From Tenodera sinensis (lineage: Eukaryota; Arthropoda; Insecta; Mantodea; Mantidae): a stretch of DNA of 64,000 nt. The notes under the pieces were generated by a model. It saw nothing but the letters and a program-made list of their open reading frames with translations. It was not told where the DNA came from and made no database searches. The position numbers and the translations under genes were made by a program. The stretch is taken from NCBI GenBank assembly GCA_030765045.1, contig CM060966.1, positions 67,480,421-67,544,420 on the forward strand. The letters run 5' to 3'. Below are positions 33,899-45,006 of the stretch, one piece after another (the stretch's first letter is position 1; every line of letters begins with the position of its first letter).

Positions 33899-34231
33899 GT
33901 GGTAACCCAAGCGCATGGACCGAGAGGGCCCACTTTTCATCCCGCCCGAGGGAGACCGGACGTGCTAGATATTATGGTCACTAAAAGCTTCAGATTCCAT
34001 ATAGACCTCACGACAGTCAATGAACTGGATTCTGACCACGATCCAGTATTAATAGATTCAAATGTTGACATGCCAGCATTGGTAACTCCTGATTGGTCCT
34101 ACGAGGTAGACTGGGATGCAGCCGTCCTTGAACTGAACCAATCAGTGGATCCCAGATCGCGTATCGATTCTATCGAGACGTTAAAATTGGTGGCCACTGC
34201 ATTCTCCCGACACATATCAAATGTGGTATGA
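33899..34231 (+). pseudogene. LINE-A endonuclease, C-terminal part
   Basis: GPRGPTFHPARGRPDVLDIMV followed by LTTVNELDSDHDPVLIDSN is the RPDVLDI...SDH signature of Jockey-type LINE endonucleases. The frame then gives a linker (WDAAVLELNQSVDPRSR) and stops at 34231. The N-terminal half of the domain lies on the far side of the inserted LINEs or is eroded. Confidence 0.75.
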
Positions 34232-34641
34232 GGGCACAATTACCGCATTCCATGCAATACACCCAATCCCACAACCATCCCAAATGAACTCCGACTGTTG
34301 CTAAGATCTAAGTCAACAGTTCGGAAGCTTTGGCTGCGTTTCCGCCATCCCAAATTGCAGGCTATTTATCTGCAATTTAAGACCCTGGCTAGGCGCCTCT
34401 TACGCTCACATCGCAAAGAGGCCTGGGAAAACACCTGAGGAATGTTAACCTCTCAGAAAAGAAGCCATGGTGGATAATTAAATCCCTGAGAAGGGACAAA
34501 ACGCTATACCAGCATCCTATACATGGCGCTCGCGGGAGATTATCTTTCGAACCGCAAGAGAAAGCCACTGACTTCGCGGACCATTTAGAGTCCCAATTAG
34601 AGCCCTGAGAGGACATAGAAGACGAGGACTTTTCCGAACTA

Positions 34642-35960
34642 GTGGAGGCAACGGTGGATTACCTCTATGAGGACCCACCGCCCCCACACGAGGCGACTCG
34701 CATACCAATTGTCACCCCAAGGCAAGCTTCCTCGCAAATTAGGTGTCTCAAACCCAACAAATCCCCTGGATATGATGGTGTAACGACACATATGTTACAA
34801 CACCTACCTCGTAAAGCCATTATACACTTGACGAGGATTTACAATGTTTGCCTGCATCTTCGACACTTCCCTACCGCTTGGAAGGAAGCGAGGATGATTT
34901 GCATATTAAAACCAGGCAAGAATCCTATGTTTCCATCAAGTTACCGGTCTATTAGTTTACTCCCAATCATTTCCAAAATTTTTGAAAAACTACTTCTGTC
35001 CCGCCTAACCCCTCTCTTTGAGGAAAGGCAGCTCATCCCGGATCATCAGTTTGGGTTCCGTCAAGGTCATTCCACTACCTTACAGCTCCTGCTTCTTGTC
35101 GAGAAGGCTGCCCTGGGTTTCCAGGAAAACTTAAAAACTGTCGCAGTACTCCTGGATGTGGATAAGGCCTTTGCAACAACATGGCACGAGGGCCTACTGT
35201 ACAAACTCAGAGATGCAGATCTCCCTTCACCTTACCTGTACCTCATAGCCAGTTTCCTTCGGGACCGCACTTTCAGGGTGCGAGTGGAGGGTAGGTTATC
35301 AATTATCAGACCAATAGCGGCTGGAGTCCCGGAAGGCAGTATTCTGTCGCCACTGCTCTTTGCTGCATACATGTCTGGCTTCCCCGTAGAACCCAGCACT
35401 GTTACGTGCCAGAATGCCGATGATGCCCTCATACTGGTCCGTAACAAAAATTTACGTTAGTGCCTCCCCCCATTACAAAGGCACCTCGACGCCATCGATA
35501 GATGGAGTGAAATGTGGAGGATGGCCATCAGTCCACAGAAAAGCTCTGCTTTTCTGATAGGTAAAATTCGTACCTGTAGGCCAGATAGGGACCTGAGACT
35601 TGGTCATAGGAGAATCCCTTGGGTCAACACTGTCAAATACCTCGGTGTACAATTCGACCGAGGACTTACCTTCACTAAGCATGTTACAGCTAAAGCTGCC
35701 CATGGCCACGGAGCTCTAGGAAAGCTGTATCCCATCTTAAGATCTACAATGCCCACACGTCTCAGACTACGCTTGTATCGTGCGATCATCCCCTGATCCT
35801 GTATGGATGCGAGGCTTGGGAATTCGTCGCTCAAACCACTATACGTAGACTGCAAGTCGTGCAGAACAGGGCTCTTAGGATGATCTACGATACTGACTGT
35901 AGATTTTCTTCCCATATCCTCCATACTCATTCTGGCATTCCAGTGATTACATTGACTACA
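34642..35960 (+). pseudogene. LINE-A reverse transcriptase
   Basis: An open stretch to 35460 has PNKSPGYDGVTTHMLQHLP, RMICILKPGKNPMFPSSYRS, HQFGFRQGHSTTLQLLLLVE, VLLDVDKAFATTW (catalytic Asp kept) and AGVPEGSILSPLLF. The YADD box reads NADD, keeping both Asp but losing Tyr. After a stop at 35458-35460 the frame continues with the thumb and C-terminal region (VKYLGVQFDRGLTFTKHV, LRLRLYRAIIP), and another frame change gives LQVVQNRALRMIYDTD and IPVITL, ending near 35960. The stops and the lost Tyr mark it as dead. Confidence 0.82.
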
Positions 35961-36000
35961 TCTAACATACCTCACGGGTAAATCCATACTAAATGGATAG

Positions 36001-36683
36001 GTACCGTGGGTATATCCCGCCCGGGTAAACCCGAGCGACCTGATTTGGCTCTTGGCTCTTGGCACGATGAAGGTATTCAGTGTCACGGAAAGCAACATTG
36101 TAACGTTTTCTCCAAGTAAGCGTTCGCACTCGACGCGTGTACATTTAGTTCTTAGAAGACTAGTGTCACGAGAAAACTAACAGGCTGAGACAGAAAACAC
36201 AGGAGATGTTGCAATGCCGTGTTTCACTCCACGTGGAGTGAACAACTCTCTGTCATTTATATTTCTTTGATTTGATTGGTTAAAGTGCACCTTCCGAGAA
36301 CGAACACACGTGCGGTGTGTGTTACCCGGGGGCTTCTGAGGATGGAAGGCAAAGCGCATGTTAACTATTAGAGCAGTATGATAATAACATGTCTTCTTAC
36401 TACAATGCTATTGCGACTACTTTCCCAGAGTAAACTATCCGGGCATGATGTATGTGCACTTCGTTTCGCATCACTGTTCGCTAGCACATACCTACATATG
36501 CGAACAAGTGTTGTTCAGGGTGAAATAGGAAGTTTCATTGACAGTTCATCAATCAAACCAGGTATTAGATACCTGGTTCGTGAGCAGTGCCAGATGCCGC
36601 ATTGACATTAACTCAATTGTTTTAATATAACAATTTTATTTACATTTTAAACTAATATTTGTATTAAACATAAAAGGGTTAAT
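36001..36683. other. Mixed stretch, no gene; 20-bp perfect palindrome
   Basis: No recognised protein. A perfect palindrome, TTCACTCCACGTGGAGTGAA, lies at 36223-36242 with a CACGTG core. About 80 bp on, ACACAC GTGCG GTGTGTGT forms another inverted repeat. Confidence 0.55.
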
Positions 36684-37011
36684 AATAACAGTAAGTCCGT
36701 GGCACAACAGCCTATCTGGCCCAAAGCCTACAGGCCGGCCGTTGTGTCCCCAATCTCTGCCCACCATCGGCGTCATGAGTGGGGTGCAGTACTGGAGGTG
36801 GGACGTGGTTAGCGCCCCGGTCCCTCCCGGCCAGTTATGCGGTCTTCTCGACCAGGGGTTGCTACATTTCAATCACGACCTAACGAGGCTTGAGTGCGCC
36901 CCATGCCAGACCTCCCAGCGGGGGAAAATATCCTCACGCCGGTACCGAGGATCAAACCCGGGTCCTCCGCGCCAGAGGCAGGAGCGCTAGCACTGCACTA
37001 AGTAGACGGCG
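36684..37011 (-). mobile_element. tRNA-derived SINE, family 1, 10-bp TSD
   Basis: AAGGGTTAAT occurs at 36674-36683 and 37012-37021, bracketing 328 bp. On the minus strand it begins with a tRNA-like head: an A-box-like TTAGTGCAGTGCTAGCG and a B-box-like GGGTTTGATCC about 50 bp apart. The body follows and the end is CTTACTGTTATT, the start of an ATT-type tail. A second copy of the body is at 55381-55645. Confidence 0.85.
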
Positions 37012-37269
37012 AAGGGTTAATTATACGTTATATTATAACTTATATTGTTCAATTTATATTTTAGAATTAGATTATAATGAAATATATATAATATATATTA
37101 ACTCATACATGATTAATTTTTCAATAAAAAATACCATCAATATATTAGAAATTTTTTAAATTAATTGGTTTACCTTAGAATTTAGATAATACGGTAAAAA
37201 GTCGAATCATGTGGCCCGTGAACCAATTCACCTTAACGACAATGACCCTTTTTCAACAAAGGCTCTACA

Positions 37270-37830
37270 TGTTTAGGCTAAAAAGCCCGATTCGGCGAAG
37301 TCATCTGTGTAGTTCATCTTTTTTATAATACATAATTCTTCTCTTATTAGTTCATTTCATAGTTCATCTGTCCGTGTGAATCCTCTTACACTTCGCAAAA
37401 GTAACATCTCTGCTGTTTGTATTCTGCTTCTTTCCTTTGATTATTATCCAGTCTTCAATTCCATACAACAAAGAAGAAACAGCCGTTGTCTTATATAGAT
37501 AAGTTTTGTATTTTTTCTTGTTTTCTGACCTAAAGTTCTTTTAATGGTCCCACATATTGTCTGGGACTTCGATATTTTCTTCTCTGTATACCTATTTGTC
37601 TTCTTCATACGTAATAAATCACATCCTAAGTACTTAAAATGTGTTATTTGTTCCACTATTTTATTCTCCAACACTACTTTGATTCTAATTCCATATTTAG
37701 CCTTAAATATTTATTTGTTTATTTATCTATTGCTATTTTACATTTATGTCTATTGGCGAAGATTTGGAACTTCTGTACTGGCATTTGGAAATCTATCTCC
37801 AATTCTGCGTAAGTAGAACATGTCCCCAAG
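37270..37830 (-). pseudogene. RTE-like LINE RT C-terminal fragment
   Basis: The minus-strand frame 37674-37444 reads VEQITHFKYLGCDL, QTICGTIKRTLGQKTRK and LLCCMELKTG, matching the post-RT region of the element at 19380-23165 (VTHFKYLGCDI, FQAICGTINRALGRKTRKD). Weaker matches run to about 37830 and 37270. Both ends are lost. Confidence 0.75.
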
Positions 37831-39782
37831 CACTGGGGCACATACCCTACACTTTTTGTTGCCTAAAATTCCTTCATTGTTTAATAAATCTTTTCACCCA
37901 TTTAGAATATCGTATATATAAATAAGAATTATAAAAATACATTAATGCTGTTATTGACATTAAAATTTTCTGAAGAATGTGGATATTTTTCGATAATCAC
38001 TACACACACTATAATAAAATAGTAAAATGTGCTAATAAGAAACTAGTAAGGTTACTTCCCCAATACATTTTATTCCAGTACGTTGTGTACGTATTTATTG
38101 TACTCGCTTCGGCGGTACATATACTAAAAGTTACGCACCTAAAGGTTTGCATCACATTCGGAAAAATGTGCCATGATATGATAGGTATATTAATATACTT
38201 TAAGCAATGGAATTACATGGAAATAACTTTTTTCTTATATTTTGATAATGATTACAGTTTTATTTACACAATTTACTACTCCTGAAATTAACGGAGCCAT
38301 GAAGTATTTTCTGAAAATCAAATATTTTAAATGTTTTTAACCTCTTGAGAAATTAATTATAATGTAATATAGCCTATAATTTAAACTATAGCTAACGCTG
38401 TTACACTCCCAGTTTTGTCGATTCATCACGTGTTATAGTGCATCTTCCAGACACTCTGCAACTGCCTGGCAGACGCGCAGAGGTCCTGGCGGACGATAAA
38501 CAAGTGGTTCAAAGAGGTTTGAAGTTTTTAGCAAAAATAAGCATAAACCTTGGAATTTAGAACTTTAGCTATCAAAATTTCTAACTTTTTCAACCTTTTT
38601 ATAATCTTGTTTTAATTCTGGCTTTTGCCTCTTTGTTTTATACATTTATGTGCATTTGCTTTTTTTATTAGTCTTTTTATTTTACATTGAAATTTATCTC
38701 TGACTTTTTCCATGATCCGTTTTATAAGGAGTCTTATAGCCAAGTATTTGAACGCCTTTAATCCTACATAATAGTCACCATCCGACATTCATATATACTA
38801 ACAAACACAACATAACAAAACGGTAAAAAGAAAACCGGAAACTTGAGAACGTGCGTTATAAAACTCTTCAGTTACAAATGTGACGATTCTTTCACAGATT
38901 TCGCACAATATTTTATCTACACTTCATTAACGACTAGTCCTTGAAATTGAAAAGGAATGAAAGAAAATAGAAAGAAACAGAAAGAAAGCGACTCCCTGAT
39001 CTTCTTTGGCATTGCAATGTGATTTTCTCCCCCTTACAAAATCATAACCTTCATTTTGTATAAAATGAAAGTTGTATATTAAGCACATAATTAAAGGAAG
39101 TATTGGAATAAAAGTTTCCTTGTACTGTTTTTCTAAGGATATATTAAATTAGAGCTATGTTTACAGAGAATGACTTCTTCAAAATGATTATTAATAGATT
39201 GGGGGTTATGCGGATAAAGAAATGACTTCCGCAATAACATGAAAAAGGAAAGTTTAGAAGGAAAACACATTAAAAGGAATTTGGACGCTGAAAAGATTTC
39301 CCTAGTGGAGGGAGGGTTGTATTCCATGCAGCGTCAGGACGCTGAGCGCCGATGGGGCAATAAAGTGGCCGCCGCACCGCCCCAGCTATTAGACTCCAGG
39401 GGTGGGGACACTAACAAATTGCCTGCCCGCTACAGAAATAAGTTGCCGGTAGTTGACGATGCTACCATTCCATTATGCTTGCTTAGCTACATAATGGTTT
39501 AATCAATTCGATCTGGTTCTTGGTTTCCTTCCAGTCCCCGAATCCCTTTTTGATACGAAATGTCATTGTGAGTCAGTTAGGGGAGCCCTCGAGGCTCTGG
39601 AGCAAAACCGGCACATAGCGAGCGACCACAGCTCTTTCCCTTTGTCGTTTATTCTTGGCCGTCTTCTCCCTTTCGCTCTTTATTATGTATCTATCTATAC
39701 ATGATATTACTAATGTTATTATTGTGCAGCTATAGACTAGCTCGGCACGTAAGGAATGGGTAAAAGCCGGAAAATATTCTGA
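37831..39782. other. 2-kb AT-rich stretch, nothing recognised
   Basis: An open frame at 39239-39502 (87 codons, GC-richer than its surroundings) has no domain I recognise. Another at 37977-38285 is hydrophobic only because of AT-rich codons. No terminal repeats were noticed. Confidence 0.5.
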
Positions 39783-39865
39783 ATACATTCACATGACTTT
39801 CCTTACCCACTCTTCTACAAACTATTATTTAAAATTTATTCTTCTATTTATTTCATTTTAAGCGT
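39783..39865 (+). mobile_element. HINE-like repeat, degenerate 5' fragment
   Basis: CATTCACATGACTTTCC, then CTCTTCTACAAACTATT and TATTCTTCTATTTATTTCAT follow the family start with many changes. Similarity ends at about 39865. Confidence 0.45.
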
Positions 39866-40223
39866 TTTCGGAAATGACTTAATGTTCATTTTATTCATAT
39901 GCCAACAGGTCAAAAATAGTATGGACAAAGACAAATTGAAGGAAGCGTATTATGTTTTTGTATATTCATATGCAAAATGTGGAATTGCATTATGGGGAAA
40001 TATCACGCTAAGGAAATACTAAAGATTTTCAAATTACAAAAGAAAACGCTATTAAAATAACAGGGAATTTGGAAAGAAAACATACCTCCAGGGAGAGACA
40101 AAAATATGGAATTCATATATACATAAACAAAATATAACTATATATATTACTCAAAAATAGCATAAAAATAGTAAGCTACATGATCATAATGTCAGAAATA
40201 AAGATGGTTACTATACAACTATA
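39866..40223. other. AT-rich stretch, nothing recognised
   Basis: No frame or repeat of note before the left terminal repeat of the composite element at 40224. Confidence 0.5.
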
Positions 40224-40297
40224 GTAGGGTAGTTGCAACAGAGCTAGCGCAAGCTTTTATGGGCAAGATGGCCGCCATGCGCGGCCTAAGGATTACT
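40224..40297 (+). repeat. Terminal inverted repeat of composite element, left end
   Basis: Includes GTAGGGTAGTT, AGCTAGCGCAAG, and GCAAGATGGCCGCCATGCG at 40263-40281. The reverse complement contains GCCATCTT, which fits the YY1/PHO core GCCATNTT; copy 1 has a change in this core (GCGATCTT). Confidence 0.65.
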
Positions 40298-41525
40298 AAA
40301 GCTCTATAAAGAGGTGGAAAAAACAACAATGTTGAATAAGGCTGTAAAGAACGCTTTAAAAAAAGCAAGTTAGATCATAATAGGTGGAGTTAGCCTTAGA
40401 AAACTGCCTGTCGTGTTCGAGATGAACATGCAGAACTAAGCAAAAGGCTCATACAGCTGTATAAAATGCTGTGACAGAGGGCAAAACAGCTCTAATAAGT
40501 ACTTAACACCAATGGTTAGGGCATCTTCTAGTGGAAGTTTAAAGCTCTATAAAGGAGGGAAGGAGAAAAAGCAAAGCAGAATAAAGCTGTAAACAATGCT
40601 TCAAAAGAAACGTAGGGCTACCTCAGGTTAGATATGGTAAAAAACGTCGAACATTCTCGTTGCAATAGCTGCAGAATATGGTGGTGGTGCTAGTGATGGT
40701 TGTGGGGGTGCAGGTTATGGCGGCGCTGGTTGGTTAAGTTAGGTTAGGATAGTCTTAGAAGGAATGTAAGCAACGTTTGACGCATTACCTTTAGAACATA
40801 CAGAACTATGCAAAATGAGGTTAGCATGTATAGCATACTGGAGCAGTGTACGAAAACGTAGACGACAGCTAGTTACACAAGACTAAAACGTCTTCTAATG
40901 TTAGTTAAAGAAAGAGTGGGGGGGGGGGGGGGTTAGAAGAAACATGTATAGTGTCAACAATGAAGAAATGTCTCTAAAGAGGCTTGTGGTTAAGGTAAAT
41001 TAGTCTTATAAAGACTAAGCAATTCTCTAGATCTGAACAACATAAATTTGCAAAAGGCTGAAATTTGATCATGAAAGCATAACGAATCATTAAGAGTATC
41101 AAAACATTCTAAAGAAGTGAAAACACTGAAAAATCAAGACAAACCTCCAAAAATTCGTAAAAACTTAGAATACCGCAAAACTGGTTAAAATACCTACCAA
41201 ACTCCTAAAATAGCACTAACATATCGTGAAATGTTTAGAAAATGCTTAGGGTTCGCATGTCAGGGGGTGCAATACCTTCAAGTATCTAAAATTCCTGAAA
41301 AAACATCTGCAAAAGAAAGTGAAATGTCTAAGCCTGAAACGGTATGGTGCGGAGGTCAGAATAGGATACAGTAGAATAGAATGCTCGAGTAAAATGGGAT
41401 GAGATAGGTTAGGTTAAGTTAGGTTAAAATATCTTAATAAATATGAAGGTTTATGGTCGCTTAGGTTAAGTAACTTCAGGTTAGGTTAGATTAGTAGAAG
41501 TATGATGCTTAGGTTATGTTAAATT

Positions 41526-41980
41526 ATGAAAGACCAGAGTAAAAAGAGTAGGAGTTAGGTTAGGCTAAATTAAGTTAAATTATGAAAAGCTGGAGTAAAA
41601 ATAGTGGGAGCTAGCTTAGCTTAGGTTAGGTTAGACGAGTAGCAGTATGGGGCTTAGGTTAGGTTAAATTATGAAAGACCAGAGTAAAAAGAGTAGGAGT
41701 TAGGTTAGGCTAAATTAAGTTAAATTATGAAAAGCTGGAGTAAAAATAGTGGGAGCTAGCTTAGCTTAGGTTAGGTTAGACGAGTAGCAGTATGGGGCTT
41801 AGGTTATGTTAAATTATGAAAGACCAGAGTAAAAAGAGTAGGAGTTAGGTTAGGCTAAATTAAGTTAAATTATGAAAAGCTGGAGTAAAAATAGTGGGAG
41901 CTAGCTTAGCTTAGGTTAGGTTAGACGAGTAGCAGTATGGGGCTTAGGTTAGGTTAAATTATGAAAGACCGAGTAAAAAG
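41526..41980. repeat. 145-bp tandem repeat, three units plus partial
   Basis: ATGAAAGACC starts units at 41526, 41671, 41816 and 41961, exactly 145 bp apart. Each unit contains two related halves, each with a TTAGGTTAGG-like run and GAGTAAAAA. Units are nearly identical, so the expansion is recent. Copy 1 of the element has only about one degenerate unit (1345-1460). Confidence 0.9.
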
Positions 41981-42084
41981 ACTAGGGGCTAGGTTGAGCC
42001 ATAAGCATGAAGAATAAATCACTAGAAGCAAACTCATTATAATTTAGTATGAGTTATACAAATTCATATAAAATGCCTTTCGAA

Positions 42085-42340
42085 TAAAAAGGACTCCATA
42101 GGCTATTCCCAGAAAATAATTCAGTATACATTTTGTCGTACAAACATCTTAATTTCCAAAGTGTTTCCATGTAAGGACATGGAAACATTTTGTAGTAGTG
42201 TGAAGTAGGGAGATGTTATTAAAATCCTTCGTGTCGCATCCTTACTCGTAGAAGCTGTTGAACTTAAGGATCAAGTTTGGTATTTAGCAGACTTTTGGTT
42301 TTTAGTTATGTTGTTCACGACGTATTTCTCATGAAATATT
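42085..42340 (+). mobile_element. HINE-like repeat, copy F, degenerate middle/3' fragment
   Basis: GACTCCATAGGCTATTCCCAG, CCTTCGTGTCGCATCCTTA and CAGACTTTTGGTTTTTAGTTATG match the middle to pre-CA part of the family. Neither end is present. Confidence 0.6.
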
Positions 42341-43098
42341 TTCTTTGTACTGTAGTAAGTACGACAGCAACTTGCAACTTTCTCTGCAAACCCTTTTCAT
42401 AATGATTTTACTGACTGTTTAAAAAATTGTTTTTCTTTTCATATCCTGTTAATACGTATCAACTCGAGCAAGAAATAGTTTCTGTTAGTTAATATCACAA
42501 TACACGATTTGCATGGCGAGAGTTGAAGCTACACAACTACATAGTTTACTATGTTAGCCGTGAGTCCATTAGAGACAGACGAATGCGCAATTCACATTTC
42601 TAAACGCTTCAAAAATTATTTAGGTCATAAATTATTTTATGGCATAAAATATGTATGCGTTTCTTTAGAAAGTTCTATGTAATCAATAATGATTTCACAG
42701 GATATCAAGACTGTACTCTGTCGGTTAGTTAGGAAAGTTAGAATATATTCCTCAAATTAATACCTCAAACACCTGATTATTTAATCAAAGTGGTTTGAAT
42801 AAAATTATTGTACTCCTCTTTCAAGCCTTCGTTTGTATCTCATGAGCGCATGGCTAGCATACAATTTTCATTTTAACCAAAAGCTTCAAAGCTTCACAGT
42901 AGCTTAAAACAATATTAATATGTTTGAACATTGTACTCAGCTTAACTAGTAAAGAAAAGATCCAATAAATTTGAAGTGCGTTTCATTGCTGGAATTTTGA
43001 CAATATGGCCGCTATATCCTCCTTGAAGGTGGAATTGGCTTCATAAATGTCCAGATAGCATTGTTGATGTTTGTAGAATTGTAGTATCAAAGAAAAAA
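42341..43098. other. AT-rich stretch, nothing recognised
   Basis: No open frame with recognisable content and no notable repeats. Confidence 0.5.
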
Positions 43099-43957
43099 TC
43101 GGATATGTTGCACTCACATGACTTTCTCTACTCTTGTACTAAATATTCTTACAAAAATTTGTTCCTCTATCTTCTTCATGTTATTCGAGATAAGCATTTG
43201 CAGAAATTACCTTATTGATAATTTTTTATAGGTACAAGAGAAATATGGGAATACTGTAGGCTTTGAGCGATAGTTAAATCTTTTAAAGCTTTAAAATTAC
43301 GTTGTCTTGGCACGGCCATGAGATAAAAAAGTGAATAACGACCTTCCATTTGAGGAAAGTTTAACTCACACAAGTATCAAGGAATATCTCCCAAATGGTT
43401 CACTCCACGCACGAAAAAGAAATTAGGCTAATTTGTGTGTTTTAATGAAATCTACATTTTCTGCATGTTAAGGTTTGGTCTGTCTCTTACAGTTTACAAG
43501 TTATGCAAAAGTCATCAAGAGTAAACAGCACTACATAGGCTATAGTCACAAAATTCGTAATATACATTTAATTTGCCATAAAATATCTCAATCGCGTGAC
43601 ATTTTAATCAAAATCGTTAGTTATTTTTGAGAAAATTAAAAAATTTTTCAAAAAAATCTTTTATGCAAAGGATAGTTTAGGGTGGAGAAATTTTCTACAA
43701 AATCGTGTCGCATCCTTGAAAAAATATTAAACTTAAATACCAACTTTAGTTTTAACCGACTTTTGGATTTTGAGTTATACTGTTCACAGACAGACCGACA
43801 GACACACATGCACTCACGCACGCATATACACACATGGAATGTTTTCTAACAAAGGCCTTTTTTTGGATTAAAGGGCCTCAAAGCATGTGTTTCCGGTGAA
43901 ATCTCAACATAGAATTTTTGGGTCGAATGCAAAATTTCCCCTACGTAGTAGAGAAAG
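43099..43957 (+). mobile_element. HINE-like repeat, copy G, full length
   Basis: It starts TCGGATATGTTGCACTCACA after an A and ends CCCTACGTAGTAGAGAAAGTAA; the end hairpin here is the perfect palindrome CTACGTAG. The internal inverted repeat ACTTTCTCTACT/AGTAGAGAAAGT is perfect. The CA tract is reduced to interrupted CA units at about 43800-43835. At 859 bp this is a good reference for the family. Confidence 0.8.
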
Positions 43958-44212
43958 TAAAAATAGAAAGAAACTGTGTCATCATTTAGCCTTTTTCTTT
44001 TCCTTTGTTTTTGTGTGTACTCTTTTGTCAGACTTTCCGATAAGGAATACACAGTCTAGCACATAAAAAACTGTCCTCTTCCGAAAACAGCATCCGAAAG
44101 CATAATTGACGTATGGTAACTCTATTTAGGTAGCTTTGTCGCGCACCTAGCATGATCTTAACTTTTAAACTTTTCTTTTAACAAGAACCTCAGAAGAATG
44201 GTTGGCGAGATA

Positions 44213-44440
44213 TTTTTTGTAGCGTTTGACGCCCGCTTTTCCTACATACGGCAACGCAGGTGGCGACACCGATGTTACATGAAATGAAGATGCAGTACCG
44301 GTGGAATGAGATGGCGTGGGAAACCGGAGAACCCGGAGGAAACCCGCCCCAGCACCGCTTCGTCCACTACAAATCCCATATGCGGTTGCCTGGGATCGAA
44401 CCCGAGCCGCTTTGGTGAGGAGCAAATGGTCTAATCACTC
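44213..44440 (-). mobile_element. tRNA-derived SINE, family 2
   Basis: On the minus strand a head with GAGTGATTAGACC (A-box-like) and GGGTTCGATCC (B box) is followed by a body with GGGTTTCCTCCGGGTTCTCC and an end in AAAAAA. GGCGAGATA at 44204-44212 and 44441-44449 may be a 9-bp target duplication, although its first bases may belong to the head. Confidence 0.75.
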
Positions 44441-44660
44441 GGCGAGATAGAATGCATACATTAAGGTCGGTAAGAACAGTTCCAATAAATGTGAGCTCTT
44501 TTTGCAAGTTTTTATTAAGTTTCAAGCATTCCGATTCAGAAGAAGATGAAATACAGCTTTGTTGAGGATAAACGTATATCCCTCTGCTTTCTGTTTCGTA
44601 AATAATAATGGCGCTGGATTCGCACAAATGCCACAAATTTAGCTTTTTGATATAAACAAT

Positions 44661-44994
44661 GGGTGGCCCCGTAGCGCAATTGGTAGAGCACCTGCCTGCT
44701 GTGCAAGGGGTCCCGGGTTCGATTCCTCCGATTTCTCCGTTTTCCCCCGCCATTCATTCCATCAATTGCTCCAGTATCACCCTTCCAATCATCCATTTCG
44801 CCTGCAATTCATATCATCCTCTTCCTCACTATCATAGCTGGTACTTGGCTGACCACCTGCCTCCAGGTCTTCACTCTGTCCAGTCCATAGGTTCCTGTAC
44901 TCCCCGACAGACGTCTGACCCTAGGCACTAGCTTGTTAGTCCTAGGGGGTGTAAGCTCTACATAAGGGGAGGGTAATCAGGGAAAGAAGAAGAA
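44661..44994 (+). mobile_element. tRNA-derived SINE, family 3, 12-bp TSD
   Basis: GATATAAACAAT occurs at 44649-44660 and 44995-45006. The 334-bp body starts with a tRNA-like head (GTAGCGCAATTGGTAGAGC as A box, GGGTTCGATTCC as B box) and ends in a GAAGAAGAA tail. Both promoter boxes look intact and the duplication is perfect, so it is a recent and possibly transcribable copy. The acceptor-stem half does not pair, so it is not a tRNA gene. Confidence 0.92.
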
Positions 44995-45006
44995 GATATA
45001 AACAAT

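Larger units (their letters stand above)
26225..36000 (+). mobile_element. LINE-A: Jockey-type non-LTR retrotransposon, interrupted
   Basis: The 5' UTR starts near 26225 (ACCTTGACGTGGTGGAGGGG), ORF1 is at 27012-27590, then noncoding or decayed sequence to about 28019. Two minus-strand LINEs occupy 28020-33475. LINE-A resumes with endonuclease pieces at about 33480-34231 and RT at 34642-35960. Without the inserts it is about 4.3 kb. ORF1 and ORF2 each carry several stops, so the copy is inactive. Confidence 0.85.
40224..42020 (+). mobile_element. Composite TIR element, copy 2 (right end missing)
   Basis: It opens with the long terminal repeat (40224-40297) whose inverted partner is seen at 1740-1813 in copy 1. 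It then follows copy 1 block by block, from GCTCTATAA at 40301 (copy 1 near 130) to GAAAGACC...AGTAAAAAGA at about 41975 (copy 1 near 1455). Segments are lost and gained; most of the extra length is a 145-bp tandem array. Similarity to copy 1 ends near 42020, before the right terminal repeat. No coding capacity was seen, and a G run lies at 40919-40932. Confidence 0.7.

Noticed and set aside
41526..41980. CRISPR-like direct repeats
   Set aside because: Units are 145 bp without unique spacers; this is an ordinary tandem repeat in an insect genome.
41400..41990. Interstitial telomere (TTAGG)n
   Set aside because: Only two or three TTAGG-like units occur at a time, inside a 145-bp repeat of a transposable element.
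44661..44735. Functional tRNA gene
   Set aside because: A and B boxes are good, but the acceptor stem does not close and the sequence continues into a SINE body with flanking target duplications.
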